From positions 1 to 21,559 of the forward strand of contig DMJN01000231.1 of the NCBI GenBank assembly GCA_003451715.1: a DNA stretch of 21,559 bases. The letters run 5' to 3'. Below the pieces are notes generated by a model that worked only from the letters and a program-made list of their open reading frames with translations, made no database searches and was not told the DNA's origin. Position numbers and translations under genes: made by a program. Source of the stretch: Gammaproteobacteria bacterium. Its GTDB lineage: Bacteria > Pseudomonadota > Gammaproteobacteria > Pseudomonadales > Pseudohongiellaceae. How positions within the stretch are numbered: position 1 is the first letter of the stretch; each line of letters starts with the position of its first letter. Shown piece by piece: positions 6,789-14,464 of the stretch.

Positions 6789-7659
6789 GATTAGTCAGCT
6801 CACTAAAAATTATCAAACCTTCTCCCTGGGTCCAATCGACCTCGCTCTGGATGCAGGCTGTGCCATGGGTCTCATCGGTGCTAATGGTGCGGGTAAGACT
6901 ACACTTTTCCGCTGCCTGATGGGCACGGTGAGGCGAGATCATGCAACCATTACAATCGATGGGAAAAGCGCCATCCACACTCAAGGATTGTGGAAGCAAC
7001 AAATCGGGTATGTAGGGGATTACACACCGCTGTTCGGTGGTTGGAGTGGGAAGCGAAACCTGGCCACAATCGCTCCATTCTATCCCGACTGGTCACAGGA
7101 GCGAGCGGAACAGCTTGCCGGACGGCTCAACCTCGACCTCAATCAGAAAGTCAAACACTACTCCACCGGTCAGCGTGCCAAGCTGGCCATTATTCTTGCT
7201 CTGAGTCATAGCCCGAAACTGCTGCTGATGGATGAGCCTACATCGGGTCTCGATCCGGTTTCTCGCGAAGTATTCATGGAGTTGCTATTTGAACAAATGG
7301 CAAGCGAGCGAGTCGCTTTGCTTTATGCGACACATCATATTTCTGAAATTGAACAACTGGCGGATCGTCTGGTGTTTATCAGCAATGGCCGTATCGTGCG
7401 TGACGAGATCAAGGAAGACCTGGCAGAGACCTGGCGCCGTGTCTCATACCAGCACGATCAACCGCTGGCTGACATTCCCAACGTAATGTCGCACAAATCT
7501 GATCCCCCCTATCATGAACTGATTTCTGACAATGCCGAGATAACCATGCGCTTCCTCTCTGACAGCGGTGTCGGAGGGATCGAAAGCAGCCGGCTCTCGA
7601 TTGAGAAGATTGCCGTGCAGATATTAAGGGAGACGGCCGAGGAGACTCACCATGTATAA
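6775..7659 (+). CDS. ABC transporter ATP-binding protein (YtrB-like)
   Basis: This 294-residue ATPase starts at ATG 6775 behind AGGAGA in the preceding gene's end; a further upstream ATG at 6748 lacks this context. Walker A is GANGAGKTT (residues 35-43), the signature is YSTGQRAKLAI instead of LSGGQ, Walker B is LLLMDEPTSGLDP, and the switch histidine is in YATHHISE. The C-terminal 80 residues extend beyond the nucleotide-binding domain as in other YtrB/EcsA-type ATPases. It overlaps the GntR gene by 14 bases and the permease by 8 bases. In characterised YtrA operons such transporters respond to cell-wall-active compounds; the substrate here is unknown. Confidence 0.9.
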   Translation: MAVLEISQLTKNYQTFSLGPIDLALDAGCAMGLIGANGAGKTTLFRCLMGTVRRDHATITIDGKSAIHTQGLWKQQIGYVGDYTPLFGGWSGKRNLATIAPFYPDWSQERAEQLAGRLNLDLNQKVKHYSTGQRAKLAIILALSHSPKLLLMDEPTSGLDPVSREVFMELLFEQMASERVALLYATHHISEIEQLADRLVFISNGRIVRDEIKEDLAETWRRVSYQHDQPLADIPNVMSHKSDPPYHELISDNAEITMRFLSDSGVGGIESSRLSIEKIAVQILRETAEETHHV

Positions 7660-8305
7660 GCAATTACTGCTCACTGAATTTGCCAATAGCAGAAATCTCC
7701 TGTTGCTGGCGCTGATAGCAAATACCTTTTTTTTGATATTAATGGGAGCACGCGGACAATCGCTGATAGCCTTCATGGGTGTGTCGATGACGGTTTACTG
7801 GATCTTGCTGATGACAAGCGCAGTAATAGGCGCGGAAGAAAAACGCCTGCAGCTCTATGCACAATTGCCCCTGACGGCAGCCGAGGTTTCCTATGCAATC
7901 TGGTTTTCCATTCTGCTGTGGCTGGGCATACATGTGTGTTTCTGGTTGTTATACGGCTTTATGTTTGAGCCGGAATTTACTTTCAACCAGGCCCCGGAAA
8001 TCGCTTCCGCGGCCATCACCATGGCACTATTCGTGGTGCTTATTAGTATCGGTTTAGACCTGGGTGCTTTCAAGCCCGGCTATTTGCGGTGGCTTTATTT
8101 CGGTAGTCTGGCTGGCTTGCTGGGGCTGGCTATGAACTTCGGTTTCTCGGTGGGATTGTTAGCTACTGATGACGGGCTACAAATCTATCCGCTTGCACTA
8201 CTCGCAGACGGTTGGTCAGCCACCCTGATTGCAATAGTAATCCTGGCGATTGCACTGGCAGCGGATCACCTGATCTACATAAACAGCGATCACTACCTGC
8301 GCTAA
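7652..8305 (+). CDS. ABC transporter permease subunit (ABC-2-like), partner of the YtrB-like ATPase
   Basis: This 217-residue membrane protein has about six hydrophobic segments: LLLLALIANTFFLILM, SVSMTVYWILLMTSAVIG-like, IWFSILLWLGIHVCFWLLYG, ITMALFVVLISIGLDLG, WLYFGSLAGLLGLAMNFG, and ATLIAIVILAIALAADHLI. Its start overlaps the ATPase stop by 8 bases, and a GGAG lies within the end of that gene. There is no enzyme domain. Its position after a GntR-ATPase pair is the main ground for the transporter call. The stop TAA (8303-8305) overlaps the TAG of oppF on the other strand. Confidence 0.78.
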   Translation: MYKQLLLTEFANSRNLLLLALIANTFFLILMGARGQSLIAFMGVSMTVYWILLMTSAVIGAEEKRLQLYAQLPLTAAEVSYAIWFSILLWLGIHVCFWLLYGFMFEPEFTFNQAPEIASAAITMALFVVLISIGLDLGAFKPGYLRWLYFGSLAGLLGLAMNFGFSVGLLATDDGLQIYPLALLADGWSATLIAIVILAIALAADHLIYINSDHYLR

Positions 8306-9285
8306 GCAGGGTGATCAGCTGTAGACCCGGTATAGAGATGGCAAGCAACCTGGCGATCTACCTCTTTCAATGGAATAAGCTCGGGCGTCACCCTGCGACA
8401 CTGATCCATCACCTTCGGGCAGCGGTTGGCGAAACGGCACCCGGCGGGCACGTTCACCGGTGATGGGATTTCTCCCTGAATAGCCGTAGAAGGCCGGCTC
8501 CGCTCCAGTTGCGGATCCGGTTCCGGATTGGAACCGATCAGGACCTCCGTGTAAGGGTGCTTGGGGCCGAAGTACACTTCGTCGGCTTTGCCCACTTCCA
8601 CCAGCGAGCCAAGATACATGACCGCCATACGGTCACTCACGTAGCGCACCATCGACAGGTCGTGAGCAATAAATAACAGCGTCAGCCCCATCTTGTCTTT
8701 AAGATCCCCTAACAGGTTGATCACCTGGGCCTGTACTGACACATCCAGCGCAGAGATCGGTTCGTCGCAGACAACGAACTCTGGTTCGAGTATTAGCGCA
8801 CGCGCGATGCCGATGCGCTGTCGTTGACCACCGGAAAACTCATGGGGATAGCGGGACATATGATCGGCCTGCAGGCCGACCCTTTCCAGCCATTCGGCAA
8901 CCTGTTCTTTAGCGCTGGCAGAATTAATATTGGTGTGAAGCCTCAATCCTTCGGCGATGATTTCACCTACCGTCATGCGCGGATTGAGCGACGAATAGGG
9001 ATCCTGAAAGATCATTTGCATCTTGATCGCGAGGCGTTGAAAGTCTGCCGGGTGATATTTCTGAGGCAGGGTCTCACCCCGAAACTTGACCGTGCCGGAG
9101 GTCTTGGCATGCAGACCAACCACCGTCTTACCGAAGGTAGACTTGCCGGAACCACTCTCTCCTACAAGACCTACGATTTCTTTCTCGGCAACCTCCAGCG
9201 ACACTTTTTCAACGGCGTGCACGCGCTGGTTTCGACCGATGTCGAAATAGCGGGTCAGTTCGTGAGCTTCCAGAAGCATACTCAT
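8302..9285 (-). CDS. oppF: Oligopeptide ABC transporter ATP-binding protein OppF
   Basis: This 327-residue ATPase is the last gene of the opp operon. Walker A is GESGSGKST (residues 42-50), the Q-loop region is MIFQDPYSSLNPRMTVGEII, the signature is FSGGQRQRIGIARAL, Walker B is FVVCDEPISALDVS, and the switch histidine is in LLFIAHDLS. The C-terminus has the oligopeptide/dipeptide extension with its Cys pattern (GCRFANRCPKVMDQC). The start overlaps the oppD stop as ATGA (9282-9285). It hydrolyses ATP together with OppD to drive peptide import. All expected residues are intact. Confidence 0.93.
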   Translation of the reverse strand: MSMLLEAHELTRYFDIGRNQRVHAVEKVSLEVAEKEIVGLVGESGSGKSTFGKTVVGLHAKTSGTVKFRGETLPQKYHPADFQRLAIKMQMIFQDPYSSLNPRMTVGEIIAEGLRLHTNINSASAKEQVAEWLERVGLQADHMSRYPHEFSGGQRQRIGIARALILEPEFVVCDEPISALDVSVQAQVINLLGDLKDKMGLTLLFIAHDLSMVRYVSDRMAVMYLGSLVEVGKADEVYFGPKHPYTEVLIGSNPEPDPQLERSRPSTAIQGEIPSPVNVPAGCRFANRCPKVMDQCRRVTPELIPLKEVDRQVACHLYTGSTADHPA

Positions 9286-10331
9286 GGATCACTGTCCTTG
9301 AAATACAGGTCTGCCGGTTTACTGGGAGAATCTTCGTGGTGTAACCAGCAACGGCTGAAATGCTGCTCCTTGAGAAAAGAGTCTTCTGGATGCCGTGTAT
9401 CGCAGATCTGCATGGCAAAGGGGCAACGCGGGCAATAGCCACAACCGGGAGGCGGTGCGAACAAGTCCGGCGGGCTGCCTTCGATGGGTTGTAGCTCATG
9501 CTGCTTTGTTGGATCGTTAGTTGGCATCGCTTCCTTCAACCCCAGCGTGTAGGGGTGGGCAGAGCGATAAAAAACATCATCCACTGAACCATGCTCCACT
9601 ACTTTGCCGGCATACATGACCGCGACTTCATCTGCCATACGTGCCACTACACCCAGATCATGTGTGATGAGAATAATGGCCATGCCGGTTTCCCGTTGCA
9701 GATCCTGCATCAGATCCAGGATCTGAGCCTGGATTGTCACATCGAGAGCCGTGGTCGGTTCATCTGCGATCAGGATCGAAGGTTTGCAGGAAATTGCCAT
9801 GGCAATCATGGCTCGCTGCAGCATGCCTCCTGAGAATTCGAAGGGATACTGTCTGGCACGCTTGGCCGCTTCAGGAATTCTGCTCATCTCGAGTAGCCCG
9901 ATGGCCTCGTCGAATGCCTGCCGGTAAGTAAAACCCTTATGGATCTGTAAGGGCTCGGCAATCTGGTCGCCGATCGTCATGGTAGGATTCAGCGAGGTCA
10001 TCGGATCCTGAAAGATCATGCCGATCTCCGCACCGCGAATCTCCTTGCCATCGAGTCTGTTACGCCCCAGCACTTCATTGCCTCGCAATCGCGCTGAGCC
10101 GGAGGTTATCCGTCCCGGTGGCATGGGAATCAGCCCCATCATGCTTTGTACAGTAACCGACTTACCGCATCCTGACTCACCTACGATGGCGAGTGTCTTG
10201 CCCTGATCCACCGTGAAATCAACACCGCGTACTGCCTTGACGATGCCGCCGTAGGTATCGAATTCCACTGCCAGATTTTCAACCCTGAGCAATGGGGTTG
10301 CGGTTTCCTCAGCCAATGCAACCCCGCTCAT
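9282..10331 (-). CDS. oppD: Oligopeptide ABC transporter ATP-binding protein OppD
   Basis: This 349-residue ATPase has Walker A GESGCGKSV (51-59), the Q-loop segment MIFQDPMTSLNPTMTIGDQI, the signature FSGGMLQRAMIAMAI, Walker B ILIADEPTTALDVT and the switch region ILITHDLGVVA. The C-terminal cysteine-rich extension (PGCGYCPRCPFAMQIC) is typical of OppD/DppD and may hold an Fe-S cluster, as known for some Dpp/Opp ATPases. The ATG overlaps the oppC stop (ATGA, 10328-10331), so translation is coupled. It pairs with OppF. Confidence 0.93.
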   Translation of the reverse strand: MSGVALAEETATPLLRVENLAVEFDTYGGIVKAVRGVDFTVDQGKTLAIVGESGCGKSVTVQSMMGLIPMPPGRITSGSARLRGNEVLGRNRLDGKEIRGAEIGMIFQDPMTSLNPTMTIGDQIAEPLQIHKGFTYRQAFDEAIGLLEMSRIPEAAKRARQYPFEFSGGMLQRAMIAMAISCKPSILIADEPTTALDVTIQAQILDLMQDLQRETGMAIILITHDLGVVARMADEVAVMYAGKVVEHGSVDDVFYRSAHPYTLGLKEAMPTNDPTKQHELQPIEGSPPDLFAPPPGCGYCPRCPFAMQICDTRHPEDSFLKEQHFSRCWLHHEDSPSKPADLYFKDSDP

Positions 10332-11692
10332 TCGGTGTTCCTCATGCGCGCATCCAGTGCATCCCGCAAGCCGTCACCCAATAGATTAAATGCCAATACA
10401 GTCAGACTGATGAACATGGCTGGAAAGATAAGCTCATGAGGCGTGGTCAACATGGTCTTGATGCCCTCGTTGGACATCGAACCCCATGACGGTGTGGGCG
10501 GTGCCACACCCATACCGATAAAGGATAGAAAGGCTTCGGTGAAGATGGCGCTGGGAATGGCAAAGGTGACGGTGACTAGAACCACTCCCAGGGTATTGGG
10601 AATCATGTGACGCAGAATCAGGTAGTTGGTTTTCGCGCCAAGCAATTGCGAGGCACTGATATAGCCCTGTTCGCGAATCTGCAGAATCTGTCCCCGCACC
10701 AGCCTGGCCGTCGCTGGCCACATCAACACGACCAGCGCCACCAGCATGGGAAACACCCCGCTCTCTCCCGGCCCGATTCCGAAGGCAATCTTGAAGAGGA
10801 TCATAAATAGCAGGAAAGGCAGTGCCACCACAAAATCCGCGAAGCGCATCATCAGCTGATCGGTTCTGCCGCCGATGAATCCAGCCATGCTGCCGTAGGC
10901 CACGCCGAACAGGACGAATAGAAACGGCGCACCGATACCAATAAAGAGTGAGACCCTGGCCCCGGCCATTAATCGGGCGAGCATATCCCTGCCCAGGTAG
11001 TCGGTGCCGAGTGGGTGCCAGATTAAATCGATCTGATCGCCCACCTGCAAGTCGCTGGCATCATCCACCAATCCCCGTTCCAGCGCTTCAGTCACCGTGG
11101 TAACTCGCTGGACGCTCACTTCAATGGTCTGGTAATTGTCCAGCAGCTCACCGCGTGGTCCGATAGCTACCACGGAGTAGTAATAACGGCCCGGTTTCAG
11201 GTCCAGGCGATCTTCGAAGTAGTCTGTCTCGGGATCCAGCAGCTCCGCCAATGGAATACCGTATGCTCGCTCCGGCCCAACAGGAAAGATATTGCGATAG
11301 ACGCGGTGACCGCTGGCACCATCCAGCGCGTCCCATTGCAGTCTGACCGCCTGGGTAGTACCGGATTCCACCAGCCGCAAATCTTCACCTGCCAGGAATC
11401 GATCGCCAAACCAGGGTTGGTAGTCCTCCACCACCAAGGCGCCACGATTGGTACCCGGTGGCTGACTAACCTGGTCCAGATCCTGAAAGGCCGAGTCGAT
11501 TCTCCAAATCCAGGGTCCGACAAGGGTAAACAACAACAAAGCAATTACAATGAAGAGGGAAACCAGTGCCCGCCGGTTTAACTTGAGGCGAATCCAGGCA
11601 TCCTGCCAATAGGAAAGGGATGGTCGTGAGATTGTATGAACTTCCCGCTGCTCATGTAGCGGTGCAAAATCAGCAGAAGTGGTGTCGGTCAT
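10328..11692 (-). CDS. oppC: Oligopeptide ABC transporter permease OppC with an extra FnIII-like periplasmic insertion
   Basis: At 454 residues this is about 150 longer than a usual OppC/DppC. TM1 is at about 42-62 (ALVSLFIVIALLLFTLVG). The conserved periplasmic motif HPLGTDYLGRDMLARL lies at 227-242, and five further TMs follow with the EAA loop (YISASQLLGAKTNYLILRHMIPN region). Normally only a few dozen residues separate TM1 and the LGTD motif; here there are about 165. Residues 103-195 look like a fibronectin type III fold: VRLQWDALDGASGHRVYRN, then YFEDRLDLKPGRYYYSVVAI, then YQTIEVSV. The transport core looks intact. The gene starts as TAATG with oppB and ends as ATGA with oppD. The FnIII reading is from pattern, not from a profile search. 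Confidence 0.9.
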   Translation of the reverse strand: MTDTTSADFAPLHEQREVHTISRPSLSYWQDAWIRLKLNRRALVSLFIVIALLLFTLVGPWIWRIDSAFQDLDQVSQPPGTNRGALVVEDYQPWFGDRFLAGEDLRLVESGTTQAVRLQWDALDGASGHRVYRNIFPVGPERAYGIPLAELLDPETDYFEDRLDLKPGRYYYSVVAIGPRGELLDNYQTIEVSVQRVTTVTEALERGLVDDASDLQVGDQIDLIWHPLGTDYLGRDMLARLMAGARVSLFIGIGAPFLFVLFGVAYGSMAGFIGGRTDQLMMRFADFVVALPFLLFMILFKIAFGIGPGESGVFPMLVALVVLMWPATARLVRGQILQIREQGYISASQLLGAKTNYLILRHMIPNTLGVVLVTVTFAIPSAIFTEAFLSFIGMGVAPPTPSWGSMSNEGIKTMLTTPHELIFPAMFISLTVLAFNLLGDGLRDALDARMRNTE

Positions 11693-12624
11693 TACTCCAA
11701 CCTCACACGTGGATCGATAAAGCCGTAGAGCACATCGACAACGATGACCATGAATACCAGGAACGCGCCATAAAAAACCGTGGTTCCCATGATGACCGTG
11801 TAGTCGAGCTGCTGTACGGCCTGCACGAAATATCTTCCCAGCCCTGGAATTGCGAAGACCAGCTCTACTACGAACCCCCCGGTGGTAATCGCCGCAATCG
11901 CCGGTCCCAGCACCGTGATAACCGGAAGGATTGCATTACGCAGCTGGTGCTTGGCGAAAATTCTTGCCGGGGGCACTCCCTTGGATTTAGCGGTTCGAAC
12001 GAAATCGGAACTTATTACCTCCAACATGCTGGAGCGCATGAGCCGGGTAAGATAAGCCATGGTACCAAGCCCCAATACCATTGCCGGGACTAGCATGTGT
12101 AATATGGTTCCCCAACCCGCTACAGGAAGTACGGTGGTGCCTACAGCACTATTTAATGTCACCAGAGTAAGCTGACTCAATGCGGCGACCACGAAGCTGG
12201 GAACTGAGATTCCCAGTATCACCAGGAACATGATGATGTAATCCGGCAGGCGATTGCGATAGAGCGCCGTTAATGCGCCAAATAGAACACCGCCGGCTGC
12301 GGCAAATACCACCGCTAGAATGCCGAGGATTGCGGAAACCGGAAAATGCTCCCTGATGATGTCATTCACTTCCCGATTTTCCTGGGTGAAGGAAATGCCA
12401 AAATCACCCTGAGAGAGATTACGCAGGTAGATGAGGTACTGGGTGCCGATTGGCTGATCCAGACCATACTTGGCTTCGAGGTTAGCCCGAATAGCCTCGG
12501 TTACGGCTCGATCATTCAGGAGAGGGTCACCCGGCACATTGTGCATGGCGAAGAAAGTGGCTGTAGCAATAAACCAGACGGTAACAATACCCTGGAGCAA
12601 ACGCTTTATTACATATAACCACAT
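11692..12624 (-). CDS. oppB: Oligopeptide ABC transporter permease OppB
   Basis: This 310-residue permease is of normal length. TM1 is WLYVIKRLLQGIVTVWFIATATFF, followed by the periplasmic NVPGDPLLNDRA segment common to OppB/DppB. Five further TMs follow, with the EAA loop in the stretch VISSDFVRTAKSKGVPPARIF. It ends at TAA overlapping the oppC ATG by one base (TAATG, 11690-11694). It starts 56 bases after the oppA stop, without a clear RBS (the upstream bases are AT-rich). Together with OppC it forms the membrane channel. Confidence 0.93.
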   Translation of the reverse strand: MWLYVIKRLLQGIVTVWFIATATFFAMHNVPGDPLLNDRAVTEAIRANLEAKYGLDQPIGTQYLIYLRNLSQGDFGISFTQENREVNDIIREHFPVSAILGILAVVFAAAGGVLFGALTALYRNRLPDYIIMFLVILGISVPSFVVAALSQLTLVTLNSAVGTTVLPVAGWGTILHMLVPAMVLGLGTMAYLTRLMRSSMLEVISSDFVRTAKSKGVPPARIFAKHQLRNAILPVITVLGPAIAAITTGGFVVELVFAIPGLGRYFVQAVQQLDYTVIMGTTVFYGAFLVFMVIVVDVLYGFIDPRVRLE

Positions 12625-12680
12625 AAGAATTCGACCGATTACAGCAACGCTGAGCGCAGCTTTATTCTGCTAATAGTCTT

Positions 12681-14390
12681 CTAGTTTCCAGATACATCTA
12701 TATAGGCATAGTTGTAATCGGTTTCCGGGCCAACCGAGCGTCGCTTGAAGCCCTTCAATCTTGGATCGACCACAAAAGACCAGCCTCGCTCATACATCGG
12801 TATTACTATGACGTCATCATAGACAATGCGCTGAATTTCACCGAAGGCATCCATGCGCTTGCGAGGATCGAGCTCGGACTGGGCGATTCTTACCTGGCGA
12901 TCCATTTCTTCACTGTCATAACGGCCCCGATTATTGAGGTTCCACGAGGCGAAGAGATCACCGAAGGTCAGCGCATCGAAGTAATCAGGGCCCCATCCCG
13001 CCAGCACGATGTCGAAATCACCCGAGGTCATCTTGGCCAGTCGCTGCTTGAAGATCTGCGCATCGATGCGAATCTCGAGACCGAGATTCTGCCTGTACAG
13101 CTCCTGATAGTATTCCGCAGCAAGCAGCGACACCGGCGTATCGCCTGATAGAAATATGATCGGAGGGAATTCCTCCAGTCCCAACTCCCGGCGGGCCATT
13201 TCCAGATGTTCTCTTGCGAGCGTCAGATTCATCTGGTGCTCCTGTGGCGGGTACTCTTTTCGAAACACATCCTCGACGCCCTGAATCCACACCGGGAAGA
13301 GGCTCTCGGCGGGTAGATAGCCCGCTTCCTTCAATACCTTGTAGACCAGTTCCGTTGGGTCCTGGGCCAGCTGTAGCGCTTTGCGGAAATTCAGATTATC
13401 GGTGACACGGTCTTCTCGATGATTGAACTCGAGGAAAAATACCGTGCCATCCATGACGCGGTCGATCTGCCAGCGTTGTTCCATCGCCGTCGGGAGCATG
13501 GGTGCCACTAAATGCGTATCGACGATCTGCCCATCCTTGAACAGGTTCAACTTGGCATTTACGTCCTGGGTGATATAGGCAGTGACGATTTCATCGAGGA
13601 AGCCTTTCTCATCACTCCAGTAGTATGGATTCTTGGTCCATAACATTGTTGATCCATGTACCCATTCTTCTACCACATAAGGGCCGTTATAAAGCATCAT
13701 GTCGGCATCGGCGCCATAGCGGCCATTAGTGCTCTCATAAAAGTCTTCACGCAACGGGAAGAAGGTATTAAAGGCCACCAGTTTATCGAAGTAGGGGGTG
13801 GGTCTTTCGAATTCGATATCCAGAATCTTGTCCGTAGTCGCAGTCACTGCCAACATTTCCTTCGGCAGTTCACCCTGATTGATCGCTTCGGCATTCTTGA
13901 TGGAGTACATGATGAAGGAGTATTCCGCGGCCGTCGCCGGATCCAGTACACGCTTCCAGCCAAACTCGAAGTCATGTGCGGTAACGGGTTGGCCATCGCT
14001 CCACATGGCATCGTCACGCAGCCAGAATGTCGCCCCGTCTTCCCTGATCTCCCACCGCTCTGCTACGCCGGGTATCAATTGATCATTGTCGTCGTATCCG
14101 ATCAAGCCTTCCATCACATGGGCCAGTACAACGAAACTGGACGCATCGGTGGCACGCCCGGCATCGAGTTGAGGAGGTTCCTCTCGAAGCGTGATGGTAA
14201 TGCTATTGCGTTCCACGCTAATGGCGCCACCCGAGGTGTCGCTCCCGGTATTTCCTGCGGCAACTGAAAGCATGTAAATAAGGGCTGCCAGTCCGAGCAA
14301 GGCATAGAGGGTATACAGACCCAGCTGCTTGCCAGCGGAAGTGGTAAAGCTATCGTCTGTAGTAATGCTTGTTGTGCTCGCCTCGTTCAT
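12681..14390 (-). CDS. oppA: Peptide ABC transporter substrate-binding protein OppA (SBP family 5), possibly membrane-anchored
   Basis: This is a 569-residue protein. The ATG at 14390 is chosen for a strong AGGAGA (14396-14401) five bases upstream; a longer frame to 14594 runs into the upstream PepSY gene and has no such signal. The family-5 fold is clear: ITITLREEPPQLDAGRATD, then the ERWEIREDGATFWLRDDAMW core motif, GWKRVLDPATAAEYSFIMYS, LDIEFERPTPYF, YNGPYVVEEW and NLNFRKALQLAQD. The N-terminus has a 21-residue polar tail, then a long hydrophobic stretch at 22-46 (LGLYTLYALLGLAALIYMLS, then VAAG). There is no lipobox Cys; cleavage after VAA is conceivable, otherwise it remains a signal anchor. 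It captures oligopeptides for OppBCDF. Confidence 0.92.
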   Translation of the reverse strand: MNEASTTSITTDDSFTTSAGKQLGLYTLYALLGLAALIYMLSVAAGNTGSDTSGGAISVERNSITITLREEPPQLDAGRATDASSFVVLAHVMEGLIGYDDNDQLIPGVAERWEIREDGATFWLRDDAMWSDGQPVTAHDFEFGWKRVLDPATAAEYSFIMYSIKNAEAINQGELPKEMLAVTATTDKILDIEFERPTPYFDKLVAFNTFFPLREDFYESTNGRYGADADMMLYNGPYVVEEWVHGSTMLWTKNPYYWSDEKGFLDEIVTAYITQDVNAKLNLFKDGQIVDTHLVAPMLPTAMEQRWQIDRVMDGTVFFLEFNHREDRVTDNLNFRKALQLAQDPTELVYKVLKEAGYLPAESLFPVWIQGVEDVFRKEYPPQEHQMNLTLAREHLEMARRELGLEEFPPIIFLSGDTPVSLLAAEYYQELYRQNLGLEIRIDAQIFKQRLAKMTSGDFDIVLAGWGPDYFDALTFGDLFASWNLNNRGRYDSEEMDRQVRIAQSELDPRKRMDAFGEIQRIVYDDVIVIPMYERGWSFVVDPRLKGFKRRSVGPETDYNYAYIDVSGN

Positions 14391-14395
14391 AAATC

Positions 14396-14401
14396 TCTCC
14401 T
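14396..14401 (-). promoter_or_regulatory. Ribosome-binding site deciding the oppA start
   Basis: AGGAGA on the minus strand, five bases before ATG 14390. It is the best Shine-Dalgarno match near this gene and settles the start against the longer open frame that extends to 14594. Confidence 0.8.
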
Positions 14402-14464
14402 GCCAATCGGCCTGAGAATACCCCAGCACCCTGGCCACCACAAGAGAAGCTAGGAGCCAGTGAC

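Noticed and set aside
8824..9438. 204-codon plus-strand open frame
   Set aside because: It is antisense to oppF and oppD, both intact; no recognisable domain or RBS.
13656..14267. 203-codon plus-strand open frame
   Set aside because: It is antisense to oppA; the translation has no family features.
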